NCBI RefSeq assembly: GCF_016908355.1
Contig: NZ_JAFBDT010000004.1
Coordinates: 1 to 64,000 of the forward strand
Length of the DNA stretch: 64,000 bases
Direction: 5' to 3'
DNA from: Fusibacter tunisiensis
Lineage (GTDB): Bacteria > Bacillota > Clostridia > Peptostreptococcales > Acidaminobacteraceae
The position numbers and the translations under genes were made by a program. The notes beneath the pieces were generated by a model. The model made no database searches. It had not been told where the DNA came from and worked only from the letters and a program-made list of their open reading frames with translations. Numbering within the stretch: position 1 is the first letter of the stretch; every line of letters begins with the position of its first letter. Of the stretch, positions 44,984 to 53,036 are shown one piece after another.

Positions 44984-45020
44984 AAACGCAAATGCAAATC
45001 ACTTGCATTTGCGTTTATTA
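44980..45020. promoter_or_regulatory. 41-bp perfect inverted repeat, candidate Zur operator
   Basis: Arms of 18 bases (44980-44997 and 45003-45020) are perfect reverse complements around ATCAC. The core GCAAATGCAA...TTGCATTTGC also contains a GCAAAT direct repeat. It overlaps the -10 and the transcription start, so a bound repressor would block the promoter. There is no T run after it, so it is not a terminator. The motif differs from the B. subtilis Zur box. Confidence 0.75.
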
Positions 45021-45041
45021 AATTTATACGGAGATTAATCT

Positions 45042-46022
45042 ATGAATAAGATAGGACTTTTATTGATAATACTATTGATTAGTATGGGAATCTCAGCATG
45101 TGCTGTAGACCAAGAAGAAACACCTGTGGCTTCACCAGAACCACTGAATTCTAATGAAGATACTTTAACTGTTGTTGCTTCTTTATTCCCTCAGTATGAT
45201 TTTGCCAGACAAGTTATTGGAGATAAGGGTGAGGTGACACTGATTTTACCACCAGGCATCGAACCACACTCATTTGAGCCGACACCTCAAGAAATGGTCT
45301 CACTTTATGGATCGGATTTATTCTTGTATACTGGAGATGTTATGGAACCTTGGGCAACGCGATTGGTTGGGGATTACGAAGGTGTCATTGTGGACCTTAG
45401 TGAGAATATTGATTTAACCAGTGTTCATGAAGGTCATGTACACGTGCACGAGGATGAACACACACATGAAGATGAACATGCACATATGATGGATCCTCAC
45501 TACTGGACAGATCCTAATTTTGCAATTGTTATGGTAGAAACCATACGGGATGCAGTGATCCAAATAGATCCTGAAAATCAAACGTTTTATAAGGAAAATG
45601 CTGACGTTCTTATACAAGAGTTAACAACCTTGGACGAGGCAATTCGCCATGTGGTTGAAAATTCAAAATCGGATACGATAATATCTGGGGGTCACTTTGC
45701 TTTTGGATATTTTGTGGACCGGTATCATTTAAAGCATATTTCGCCTTATGAAGGGTTTTCGCCAGATGCCGAACCTTCGCCTCAGAAGCTTGCACAACTC
45801 ATTGAAACCATTCGAGAAACTGGTGCAAACGCTCTATTTTTTGAAGAGTTAATTGACCCTAAGATTGCAAAAATAATCGCTGAAGAAGCAGGTGTTGAAA
45901 TGCTTTTGCTACACGCTGCTCACAATGTAACCAAAGATGAGAAAGATCAGGGTAAGACGTACTTTGACTTTATGTATGAAAACTTAGACCGATTAAAGAT
46001 AGGACTGGATTATAATGAATAG
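45042..46022 (+). CDS. znuA: Zinc ABC transporter substrate-binding lipoprotein
   Basis: Captures zinc outside the membrane and hands it to the ZnuB permease. The 326-residue protein has a lipoprotein signal with lipobox ISAC (Cys20) and a cluster-9 metal-binding fold (His76 in PHSFEP, His153 in DPHYWTDP). A His/Asp/Glu-rich loop at about 129-148 is typical of zinc-specific ZnuA/AdcA. A GGHFAFGYF segment and FFEEL follow. It heads the znuA-znuC-znuB-zur unit under the palindrome-bearing promoter. Confidence 0.94.
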   Translation: MNKIGLLLIILLISMGISACAVDQEETPVASPEPLNSNEDTLTVVASLFPQYDFARQVIGDKGEVTLILPPGIEPHSFEPTPQEMVSLYGSDLFLYTGDVMEPWATRLVGDYEGVIVDLSENIDLTSVHEGHVHVHEDEHTHEDEHAHMMDPHYWTDPNFAIVMVETIRDAVIQIDPENQTFYKENADVLIQELTTLDEAIRHVVENSKSDTIISGGHFAFGYFVDRYHLKHISPYEGFSPDAEPSPQKLAQLIETIRETGANALFFEELIDPKIAKIIAEEAGVEMLLLHAAHNVTKDEKDQGKTYFDFMYENLDRLKIGLDYNE

Positions 46023-46737
46023 TTTGATTCGTGCTGAAAATGTAACGGTGCGTTACGGTGAAAATATTGTATTAACAGATGTAAGCTTTGACGTTCAGGC
46101 AGGAGATTATATTGGATTGGTTGGCGCTAATGGGTCTGGAAAATCCACACTAATGAAAGCGATTCTAGGCCTGGTCCCAATTGAGAAGGGGAAAATTCAG
46201 TACTCAGGTGTTGGAAGAGGCCATACTGGTATCGGCTATTTGCCTCAAGTTGCTGTAACTGGCAATACGCTTTTTCCAGCTGAAGTTAGAGAAATTGTAG
46301 GAATTGGGTTACTTGGGGGAAAGAAATTCCCCAAACGCATTACAAAGAATGATGAGCTTGCCATTGAGTCGATTTTGGAAAAACTGGGAATCTTAGGCCT
46401 TAAAAATAAAAAAATAGGTGATTTATCAGGTGGGCAGCAACAACGAGTTCTATTGGCGCGGGCAATGGTGAGCAGGCCAAAACTTTTAATTTTGGATGAA
46501 CCAACCAGTGCGTTAGACCCACGCGTTCGATCAGAATTTTTTGCACTCATTAAGTCCATCAATGAAAATGATGGGACCACTGTCATATTGGTGTCTCACG
46601 ACTTGTCCAGTATAAAAAGGTATTCTAAAAAAATGATGGTATTGGACCGAGAACTTGTTTATTATGGGTCAAGTGCTGCATTTGATATAAATTTCAGTAT
46701 GGCGAGGGGGTTGCATCATCATGAACTCAACGATTAA
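46015..46737 (+). CDS. znuC: Zinc ABC transporter ATP-binding protein
   Basis: ATPase powering zinc import. The 240-residue protein has Walker A GANGSGKST at about 38, the Q-loop YLPQ, the ABC signature LSGGQQQRVLLARA and Walker B LLILDEPTS. The H-loop SHD is present. ATG 46015 overlaps the end of znuA by 8 bases and the gene overlaps znuB by 17 bases, so the three transporter genes are translationally coupled. Confidence 0.94.
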   Translation: MNSLIRAENVTVRYGENIVLTDVSFDVQAGDYIGLVGANGSGKSTLMKAILGLVPIEKGKIQYSGVGRGHTGIGYLPQVAVTGNTLFPAEVREIVGIGLLGGKKFPKRITKNDELAIESILEKLGILGLKNKKIGDLSGGQQQRVLLARAMVSRPKLLILDEPTSALDPRVRSEFFALIKSINENDGTTVILVSHDLSSIKRYSKKMMVLDRELVYYGSSAAFDINFSMARGLHHHELND

Positions 46738-47548
46738 TTTAATTCAAGAAGCTTTGTCATATGGCTTTATGCAACGCGCCTTAATTGTTGGCGTTTTAAT
46801 TGGATTAAGCAGTGCTATGTTGGGAATTTTCTTGGTCCTCAAGAAATTTTCAATGATTGGAGATGGACTTGCCCACGTGAGTTTTGCAACAGTAGCCATT
46901 GCACTTTTTTTAGGCGCATCACCACTTTTTGTTTCAATCCCAATTGTCACAGTGAGTTCAATTTTGATTATGAATCTCAATGAAAAAGCCGGTATACATG
47001 GGGATGCAGCCATTGGACTTGTTTCTTCATTTTCAGTTGCGCTTGGCGTTCTAATTTCAAGTGTTTCAGGCGGATTCAATGTGGACTTATTCAGTTACTT
47101 GTTTGGGAGTATTTTGGCCATTCAAAAGACCGATTTATGGCTTTCCGTTATTTTGGCTATAGGTGTAATCTTCACAGTAATTTTTTATTATAATGATTTA
47201 TTTGCAATCACCCATGACGAAGCTTTTTCAAGTGTAATTGGGATTCCCACTAAGCGGCGAAATTATTTGATTGCAACTTTGACTTCCGTTACAATTGTAT
47301 TGGGCATTCGCGTTGTTGGAACCATGTTGATTTCAAGTATGATTATTTTTCCAACAGTATCGGCACTTCAAATTTCAAAGAATTTTAAATCAACAATTAT
47401 TATAGCGGCTATTATTTCTGTGTTTTCTGTTGTCGTAGGCTTACTAGGGTCCTATGTTTTGAATTTGCCGTCAGGTGCTGCCATTGTCATGATTAATGGT
47501 ATTATTTTAGGAATTATGATGCTCTATAAAGGCATTGTTCAAAGGTAG
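46721..47548 (+). CDS. znuB: Zinc ABC transporter permease
   Basis: A 275-residue ABC-3 family metal permease with about eight membrane spans. The SSAMLGIFLVLKKFSMIGDGLAHVSFATVA region is the family hallmark, together with the conserved permease loop. ATG 46721 lies within znuC and has GGGGG upstream. It is followed 15 bases later by zur. Confidence 0.93.
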   Translation: MNSTINLIQEALSYGFMQRALIVGVLIGLSSAMLGIFLVLKKFSMIGDGLAHVSFATVAIALFLGASPLFVSIPIVTVSSILIMNLNEKAGIHGDAAIGLVSSFSVALGVLISSVSGGFNVDLFSYLFGSILAIQKTDLWLSVILAIGVIFTVIFYYNDLFAITHDEAFSSVIGIPTKRRNYLIATLTSVTIVLGIRVVGTMLISSMIIFPTVSALQISKNFKSTIIIAAIISVFSVVVGLLGSYVLNLPSGAAIVMINGIILGIMMLYKGIVQR

Positions 47549-47563
47549 AGGAAGGGGGCTCTT

Positions 47564-47989
47564 ATGACATCTGAATCCATGAAGGCGATCTTTAAAAAAG
47601 TGGGTATAAAAAACACATCTCAAAGACAAAGCGTTTACTTATATTTGCACGATTCGGAAGAACCTTTAAGTGCAGAACAAATCTATATGGGCATGTCTGA
47701 CACTGAATCGGTAAATTTATCAACGGTTTATAGGGTGTTGGATTTGTTTGTGAAAAAAGGGTTGGTCTTGAAGTCAAATTTGTCTCTTGAAGATAAAGCA
47801 ACATATGAGATTAACCATATGGAGCACAGACACCATTTGATTTGTGTTAAATGCAAGGCTGTGGTTCCAATAAAAGGGTGTCCACTGTCTGGATACGAAG
47901 TGAAGCTTGCCCAACAAACACAGTATAAGATTCTTGAGCATCACTTGGAAATCTTGGGAATCTGTCCAGAATGTCAGAAAAAAGAATAA
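47564..47989 (+). CDS. zur: Fur-family regulator, probably Zur
   Basis: A 141-residue Fur-family repressor. A winged helix (1-80) carries the STVYRVLDLF recognition helix and HRHHLIC (His88/90/91). Two Cys-x2-Cys pairs (Cys94/Cys97 and Cys134/Cys137) form the structural zinc site. It is last in the zinc uptake operon, so zinc sensing (Zur) is the most likely role; PerR or Fur cannot be excluded from sequence. AGAGGAAGGGGG precedes ATG. The palindrome over the znu promoter is its probable target. Confidence 0.87.
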   Translation: MTSESMKAIFKKVGIKNTSQRQSVYLYLHDSEEPLSAEQIYMGMSDTESVNLSTVYRVLDLFVKKGLVLKSNLSLEDKATYEINHMEHRHHLICVKCKAVVPIKGCPLSGYEVKLAQQTQYKILEHHLEILGICPECQKKE

Positions 47990-48031
47990 AAAATGCCACC
48001 TTGGGCCCGTAAGCCTTCAGGTGGCATTTTT
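47989..48031. terminator. Bidirectional terminator between zur and the CAP gene
   Basis: AAAAATGCCACCT (47989-48001) pairs with AGGTGGCATTTTT (48019-48031). It has A and T runs on both flanks. Confidence 0.88.
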
Positions 48032-48049
48032 AATGGAGGAATCCAAAAA

Positions 48050-49606
48050 TCACTTTGAAAAATAATTTTGTGTGTAATAGATTTCATATGGGCCACCGAA
48101 GTAGACGCCAACACCTAAGTTTTCAATATTGCGCAAAAGGTTTTCTCTATGACCAGGTGAGTTAACCCAACCGGCATGTGCAGCAAATGGATTTAAGTAC
48201 CCAGCTGCAATATTTTCTGCGGCAATGGTAAAGTCAATACCATCGGAAGCAATTCGATCAAAAGGTGAAAAGTTACTTGGGTTGGTATGATCAAAAAACG
48301 CACGCTTCGCCATATCTTCACTGTGTTTTCGCGCTGTGGAAGCAATTGTCTCGTTCCATGTCAAAAGGGTTTTGCCATTGGCAACTCTATAGACATTGTT
48401 GAGATCAAAGACCTGCTTTTCATAGGCGACTCTTACAGAGTCATTTAGACTGCCATAAAGGCTGTTTGTATTTTTTTCAGTAGCAGCGTCAATAATAAAT
48501 GTTGAGAACATAGTGGCATTTCCTGTAGGGGATAAGTCAAAATAAGCGGTTAAATAGACATTGTCTTTTAAGAAGACAGCTGATTCTGCATCATTGATCT
48601 GAAGGTACTGATCTTTACCCTTGGTAATTACGTCTATTGGATTTCCAAGGGCTGCTGTGAGTTGCATTTTTGAATCGTACATGTCAATGGATACAGATGA
48701 ATCCAGTTGGTCGGAGGCTGTATAGAGGGCAACTACTATGCCGTTTGAATTAACCCCCACCATAAAATAGTCGAAATAATCTGTATGGTAGACCCACCAC
48801 TGAAAACCATATGGGCTTAGGTCCTTACGCACAGGCACCCCATAGATTTCTGTCACCAATGAAGCAGCATCCCCTATTTCAATGTCTGCAATGGAAAATG
48901 TACTAGAAAGTGTTGAAAAAGGGTGGCTTTCAGAGTAAGTATGGCTCGCATCTACTTGACCAGTTGGTTCAGGATTCTCCATAAGATTGAGCCATCGTTC
49001 CAGTACAATAGTTGCTTCAGCTCTTGTGGCTTTCCCTAGAGGTTTAAAAACGCCTTCAGGATAGCCAGTTATTAAACCAAGTGCAACGGATGATATGGTG
49101 CTGTCTAAAAATTGTGAACTGGCTGTATTATAATCTGTTAAATGGTCACTGGCTTTAATAAATAAGTCTGAATCAATGGTGTAATCATGGACCATATAAG
49201 CCCTGACAACAATATAAGCCATTTCTTCGCGTGTGATTTCAGCCTCGTATACTTCAAAAGCAGAACTTCCAAAAGTGTCAGCGTCAAGATAGCCGGCATC
49301 TAGGGCAGCTTTTACATAGGGGGCGCCCCAATATTGATCTGTATTTTCAGTACCAATTTCAATGTTGGATGCCCGAATCATTAAGGCTATAAATTCAATG
49401 CGTTTTATTTCATTATCAGGTTTAAAGGACCCATCATCGTACCCTTTTATAATGCCTTGTTCAACCATTTTTTCAATGGAAGCTTCTGCCCAGTGACCTT
49501 CAATATCATTTAAAATAGCTGCAAAAGCTGGTAGTGTGGTGAAGACAAGTAATATCATTATAAAAAGCACGATGCTTTTATTTCTTAAAGAAACAGTTAT
49601 CCGCAT
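48050..49606 (-). CDS. S-layer-homology protein with CAP domain
   Basis: A 518-residue secreted surface protein. Order: signal peptide (about 1-32), three S-layer-homology repeats (about 35-205, each with HWAEA or DGSFKP style motifs) that bind secondary wall polymers, a CAP-associated N-terminal domain (about 225-370), and a CAP/SCP domain (about 395-518) with NETIASTARKHSEDMA, HTNPSNFSPFDRI and the WVNSPGHRENLL signature. CAP domains in bacteria resemble the sporulation protein YkwD. The ATG at 49606 has AAAGGAG upstream; a more distal start at 49621 is less likely. The promoter has a WalR-like box. Confidence 0.9.
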   Translation of the reverse strand: MRITVSLRNKSIVLFIMILLVFTTLPAFAAILNDIEGHWAEASIEKMVEQGIIKGYDDGSFKPDNEIKRIEFIALMIRASNIEIGTENTDQYWGAPYVKAALDAGYLDADTFGSSAFEVYEAEITREEMAYIVVRAYMVHDYTIDSDLFIKASDHLTDYNTASSQFLDSTISSVALGLITGYPEGVFKPLGKATRAEATIVLERWLNLMENPEPTGQVDASHTYSESHPFSTLSSTFSIADIEIGDAASLVTEIYGVPVRKDLSPYGFQWWVYHTDYFDYFMVGVNSNGIVVALYTASDQLDSSVSIDMYDSKMQLTAALGNPIDVITKGKDQYLQINDAESAVFLKDNVYLTAYFDLSPTGNATMFSTFIIDAATEKNTNSLYGSLNDSVRVAYEKQVFDLNNVYRVANGKTLLTWNETIASTARKHSEDMAKRAFFDHTNPSNFSPFDRIASDGIDFTIAAENIAAGYLNPFAAHAGWVNSPGHRENLLRNIENLGVGVYFGGPYEIYYTQNYFSK

Positions 49607-49634
49607 AAATACTCCTTTCACAGGTTACCTTATT

Positions 49635-49640
49635 ATTATA
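49635..49640 (-). promoter_or_regulatory. -10 element of the CAP gene
   Basis: A perfect TATAAT on the minus strand, 29 bases before the CAP start. The -35 position reads ATACCC, so there is no canonical -35. Confidence 0.6.
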
Positions 49641-49650
49641 GCGCATTTTG

Positions 49651-49667
49651 CTTACAGGGGTATTACA
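49651..49667 (-). promoter_or_regulatory. Candidate WalR box upstream of the CAP gene
   Basis: On the minus strand, TGTAAT-ACCCC-TGTAAG, one mismatch from TGTWAH-N5-TGTWAH (last base). Its end lies exactly 10 bp before the -10, the same geometry as at the walH operon, and in the same orientation. Confidence 0.55.
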
Positions 49668-49693
49668 AAACCATAAACAATCTAAAACAATTG

Positions 49694-49702
49694 TGGTATA
49701 AT
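49694..49702 (+). promoter_or_regulatory. Extended -10 promoter of the MATE gene
   Basis: TGG followed by a perfect TATAAT (49697-49702), 30 bases before the start. It diverges from the CAP promoter. Confidence 0.5.
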
Positions 49703-49732
49703 GGTTGAGATTTAAGTCATGTGAGGTGTGTT

Positions 49733-51097
49733 GTGATAAAAAGCAAAAAGATGGATTTAACAACAGGGGATATTTTTAAGAGTCTAATTGTTATGGCTTT
49801 GCCAATTATGGGAACCAGTTTTGTTCAAATGGCCTATAACTTGACAGATATGTTTTGGATTGGATTTTTAGGGTCAGATGCAGTTGCAGCGGTCGGCATA
49901 GCAGGTTTTTTTGTTTGGTTTTCACAGGCCTTCATCATCCTATCAAAAACAGGTACAGAAATAAGGGTTGCACAGACAACAGGGAAAAAAGAAGATCTAC
50001 AGGCAGAAAAATATGCCCGGAATGGTTTGGCTTTGGTTTGGATTATTGCTGTATTATATGGGCTAGGGATAGTGGTTTTTAGAAATCCTTTAATTGGATT
50101 TTTTAATACAGGCGATTCTCATGTAGAATCAATGGCAACTTTATATCTGGCACTTGTGGGCCTGGGGATGATATTTCCATTTTCAAATCAAGTTTTTACA
50201 GGGATTTTCAATGGTAGAGGTGACAGTAGGACGCCTTTTCAGTTCAATGTTACGGGCCTTTTGATTAACATTGTATTAGACCCAATATTAATTTTGGGGT
50301 TGGGACCATTTCCAAAAATGGGGGTTGCAGGTGCAGCCGTTGCCACAGTTATTGCACAAGGCATTGTATTTGTTCTTTTTGTGTATAATATAAAGTTTAA
50401 GCATGCTTTATTTGACCACTTTGTCTTTTTTAAAGGGATTCAAATATCTAGGTTTAAAGAGATTATGAAACTTGGAAGTGCGCCGGCTTTACAGAGTGGG
50501 TTTTTCACTTTGATTTCAATGGTAATTGCACGCATTATTGCTGTGTATGGACCTGGTCCAATTGCAACTCAGAAAGTGGGCTCTCAAATTGAATCCATCA
50601 CTTGGATGACAGCAACGGGTATATCGGTTGCCTTAAGTGCTTTTGTAGGTCAAAACTATGGTGCAGGTCAATATGGACGTGTTGTAAAAGGGTATAGAAC
50701 AGCCATTAAAATTGCATTTGCACTCGGTATTTTTAATACGTTTATTTTGTTTTTCGGTGCAAAATGGTTGTTTATGATTTTTATTCGGGAGCCAGATGTA
50801 ATTCCACTTGGCATTGATTATTTAAGAATTCTAGGCTTGTCTCAACTTTTTATGTGTATAGAAATCACAACGACGGGTGCGTTCAATGGCATTGGTCATA
50901 CTAAGCCAGCAGCACTTATTGGAATTGCCTTTAACATATTGAGGATTCCAATGGCCTTATATTTTAGTCAGATGACTTTTTTAGGGCTCAATGGCATTTG
51001 GTGGAGCATCAGTATCAGCAGTTTGTTTAAGGGTGTCATTGTATACGCTATATTTGAAAAATTGATTCGAACCAGACGTGAGTTTGTGACCCGTTAA
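49733..51097 (+). CDS. MATE-family efflux transporter
   Basis: A 454-residue multidrug and toxin extrusion protein with 12 membrane spans, two repeats of six. The N-terminal LPIMGTSFVQMAYNLTDMFWIGFLGSDAVAA region and the second-half GTQxxxGxxx-like IATQKVGSQIES are typical of DinF/NorM relatives. It exports cationic compounds against sodium or protons. The start is GTG 49733 with GTGAGGTG upstream; an upstream GTG at 49721 is less well placed. A terminator shared with the antiporter gene follows. Confidence 0.88.
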   Translation: MIKSKKMDLTTGDIFKSLIVMALPIMGTSFVQMAYNLTDMFWIGFLGSDAVAAVGIAGFFVWFSQAFIILSKTGTEIRVAQTTGKKEDLQAEKYARNGLALVWIIAVLYGLGIVVFRNPLIGFFNTGDSHVESMATLYLALVGLGMIFPFSNQVFTGIFNGRGDSRTPFQFNVTGLLINIVLDPILILGLGPFPKMGVAGAAVATVIAQGIVFVLFVYNIKFKHALFDHFVFFKGIQISRFKEIMKLGSAPALQSGFFTLISMVIARIIAVYGPGPIATQKVGSQIESITWMTATGISVALSAFVGQNYGAGQYGRVVKGYRTAIKIAFALGIFNTFILFFGAKWLFMIFIREPDVIPLGIDYLRILGLSQLFMCIEITTTGAFNGIGHTKPAALIGIAFNILRIPMALYFSQMTFLGLNGIWWSISISSLFKGVIVYAIFEKLIRTRREFVTR

Positions 51098-51153
51098 AAA
51101 AAGCCTCTATTTACTTAAACCCGATGAGGGCGTAATGCAAATAGAGGCTTAAC
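51098..51153. terminator. Bidirectional terminator between the MATE and antiporter genes
   Basis: AAGCCTCTATTT (51101-51112) pairs with AAATAGAGGCTT (51139-51150) around a 26-base loop. Confidence 0.75.
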
Positions 51154-51161
51154 TTATAGTC

Positions 51162-52169
51162 TTAGATATAGTTAAGTGCCAGATAGGCCAAATAGAGGCC
51201 TGTTAAAAGGAAGCCTTCTTTTCGGTTAAGGGTATGGCCTTTGTTTAATGTAAAAATTCTAAAGAAGACCAATATAAGCATCATAGCTGGGAAATGCAGG
51301 CTATAGAAATTGGATGGTACTGTAATTCCAAGTGGTGTGGCTGCTGCAGAAACCCCAAGCACAAATAAAACGTTTAGTATATCTGCACCAATTATATTTC
51401 CAATAGCCAGGTCTCCATGCCCTCTTAAGACTGCTTTTACGCTTGTGGTTAACTCAGGAAGACTGGTACCAAAGGCAACGAGTGTAGCTGCAATAATACT
51501 TTGAGGGACGCCAATTCGGATTGCAGAGATTTCAACTGCAGGGATTAAAACTTTAGACGACAGAATAACAACTGCCATACCAAAAGCCATGAAGACCAAT
51601 TGTTTGATTAAATTCTCATTGGTATGTTCTTGGATTTCAGCATCGATTTCACTAAGTTGTTCTTTTTTAGAGTTTTTAAAGGACCAGTAGAGGTATATGC
51701 CTAAAAAGGCAACCATTACGAATCCCATAGACTGTGTGATAACACCTGTGCTTCCGCTTGAAAAAATTGGGAGGGCAAATACAACGAGCAAAGCGCCAGC
51801 TGCAAGTTGCAACCAACTTTGAACTCTAACGGCATTGTAATCAATAACGATAGGTCTTAAAATTGCGGCAATACCTACAATTAAACCTGTATCTGCGATA
51901 ATGGATCCCACAGCATTTCCAAGTGCTAAGTCGGGGTTGCCATTGATTGCGGCCATTACTGAAACAGATACTTCAGGGAGTGTTGTCCCGAGTGATACAA
52001 TTGTTGCACCGATAACTGCTTTTGGTATCCGCAATTTAGCTGAAATTGCAACAGCTTCATCAATTAAAACATCGGCCCCCTTGCTTAAGGTAAAGAGTGT
52101 TCCTGCAATAATAAGAAACAGAACCAGTGTGGGTAGGGGTGTTAAAAAACTCAGAATTAATTCTTCCAT
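51162..52169 (-). CDS. Cation antiporter of the CaCA family (YrbG-like)
   Basis: A 335-residue cation exchanger with about ten membrane spans in two inverted repeats. Each repeat has the alpha motif: SLGTTLPE near residue 60 and AFGTSLPE near residue 235, with the conserved glutamates that carry the cation. The family is usually annotated as Na+/Ca2+ exchanger. The leader is a yybP-ykoY manganese riboswitch, so manganese efflux is the more likely role here (inference). GGAGA lies 8 bases before the ATG. Confidence 0.88.
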   Translation of the reverse strand: MEELILSFLTPLPTLVLFLIIAGTLFTLSKGADVLIDEAVAISAKLRIPKAVIGATIVSLGTTLPEVSVSVMAAINGNPDLALGNAVGSIIADTGLIVGIAAILRPIVIDYNAVRVQSWLQLAAGALLVVFALPIFSSGSTGVITQSMGFVMVAFLGIYLYWSFKNSKKEQLSEIDAEIQEHTNENLIKQLVFMAFGMAVVILSSKVLIPAVEISAIRIGVPQSIIAATLVAFGTSLPELTTSVKAVLRGHGDLAIGNIIGADILNVLFVLGVSAAATPLGITVPSNFYSLHFPAMMLILVFFRIFTLNKGHTLNRKEGFLLTGLYLAYLALNYI

Positions 52170-52200
52170 AAAAATCTCCTTTTTTTTGGGATCACGGGCA

Positions 52201-52234
52201 TAAAAAAACCCTACAATTCACCCGGAATTGTAGA
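52201..52234 (-). terminator. Riboswitch-controlled terminator
   Basis: On the minus strand, CTACAATTC ... GAATTGTAG (52225-52233 and 52211-52219) is followed by GG and seven T. The 5' arm overlaps the closing helix of the riboswitch, so the two folds exclude each other. Confidence 0.85.
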
Positions 52235-52326
52235 GTCTCACACGATTTTACAATCATCCAAGCCGGGATGTAAATCCGTTCTGACGACTTGAATTCCCTT
52301 ATGGGCAGTTACTCCCTCTATCTCAT
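52229..52326 (-). ncRNA. yybP-ykoY (manganese) riboswitch
   Basis: On the minus strand: GGGAGTA (52311-52317) at the start of the fold, GTCGTCA (52282-52288), CATCCCGGC (52262-52270) and TGAGAC (52235-52240) at the end, the conserved parts of the yybP-ykoY class in the right order. The outer helix pairs TAGAG with CTCTA. Ligand binding should favour that helix and free transcription into the antiporter gene. It fills most of the 324-base gap; the remainder, about 135 bases before the next gene, holds only a promoter. Confidence 0.85.
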
Positions 52327-52329
52327 TTC

Positions 52330-52358
52330 AATTTAGCACATAATTGAAGGTGTGTCAA
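52330..52358 (-). promoter_or_regulatory. Promoter of the riboswitch transcript
   Basis: On the minus strand, a perfect TTGACA (52353-52358), 17 bp spacer and TAAATT (52330-52335) with TGC extension. Confidence 0.75.
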
Positions 52359-52493
52359 ATAAAAGGTTTAGAGCAATTGTTTAGAAATAGTCAGATAATT
52401 ATTACCAAATCGTATGACATTCTTAACAAGTCGTTTATTGTATTTCCAACCTTCTTGTGATAATTTTGTTACAAGGATGGGACGGTGTGACAT

Positions 52494-52970
52494 ATGACAA
52501 TTAATGAGATTAAAACAATTAATCCTACAGCTTTTCAAAGTGTAGATCAAATCGTAATATGGCGCGATAGCCATGTCAAAATGGTTATGCCAGATGGAAA
52601 AACGCAATCTATTGATTATGTAAACCAAAGATTGGATATTATGCCTGAAAGTATTGACAAAGTAGTAATCCATTGTACACGAGGATTTCTATGGGCACCA
52701 GAGGCAGTGATTTATGAAGCCAGAAGGATCTTACGCAGAAATGGGCGTATTTTTTTAACGTTTTATCATGATGAAGAAATAGGGCTTATTTCTAAATGGA
52801 TTTCAAAAATTCGTTCTAAAAACCAATGGAAAATGGACCATGTGGTGAACATTATCAATGCTTCAGATTTGCTAATTGATAAAAACATAATTATTGAAAA
52901 TGATTTGATGTATTTTGAAGTGATAAAAATGGAAAATGAAAAACTTGAACGTTATATTTTCAGTTCGTAA
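52494..52970 (+). CDS. Compact methyltransferase-like protein lacking SAM motif I
   Basis: A 158-residue protein. Residues about 45-95 (IMPESIDKVVIHC, then EARRILRRNGRIFLTF) have the layout of the second half of a class I methyltransferase (post-motif III LRxxGRxxLTF). No glycine-rich SAM-binding motif precedes it in this or neighbouring frames, so it is probably not an active methyltransferase by itself. The ribosome binding site is weak (GGACGGTG, close to ATG 52494). A terminator follows, so it stands alone. Confidence 0.6.
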   Translation: MTINEIKTINPTAFQSVDQIVIWRDSHVKMVMPDGKTQSIDYVNQRLDIMPESIDKVVIHCTRGFLWAPEAVIYEARRILRRNGRIFLTFYHDEEIGLISKWISKIRSKNQWKMDHVVNIINASDLLIDKNIIIENDLMYFEVIKMENEKLERYIFSS

Positions 52971-52998
52971 CCGTGCGCATTGTTGCACGGTTTTTTTT
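52970..52998 (+). terminator. Intrinsic terminator after the methyltransferase-like gene
   Basis: CCGTGC ... GCACGG with an 8-base loop and eight T, immediately after the stop codon. Confidence 0.88.
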
Positions 52999-52999
52999 G

Positions 53000-53008
53000 T
53001 GCTACAAT
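53000..53008 (+). promoter_or_regulatory. Extended -10 promoter of the ABC transporter unit
   Basis: TGC followed by TACAAT (53003-53008). The -35 would overlap the terminator. Confidence 0.4.
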
Positions 53009-53036
53009 GAATTGAAAACCGATTGGAGAGGGTAAG

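Noticed and set aside
44980-45020. The long inverted repeat before znuA as an intrinsic terminator
   Set aside because: No T run follows either arm, and it overlaps a strong promoter -10, so an operator is the better reading.
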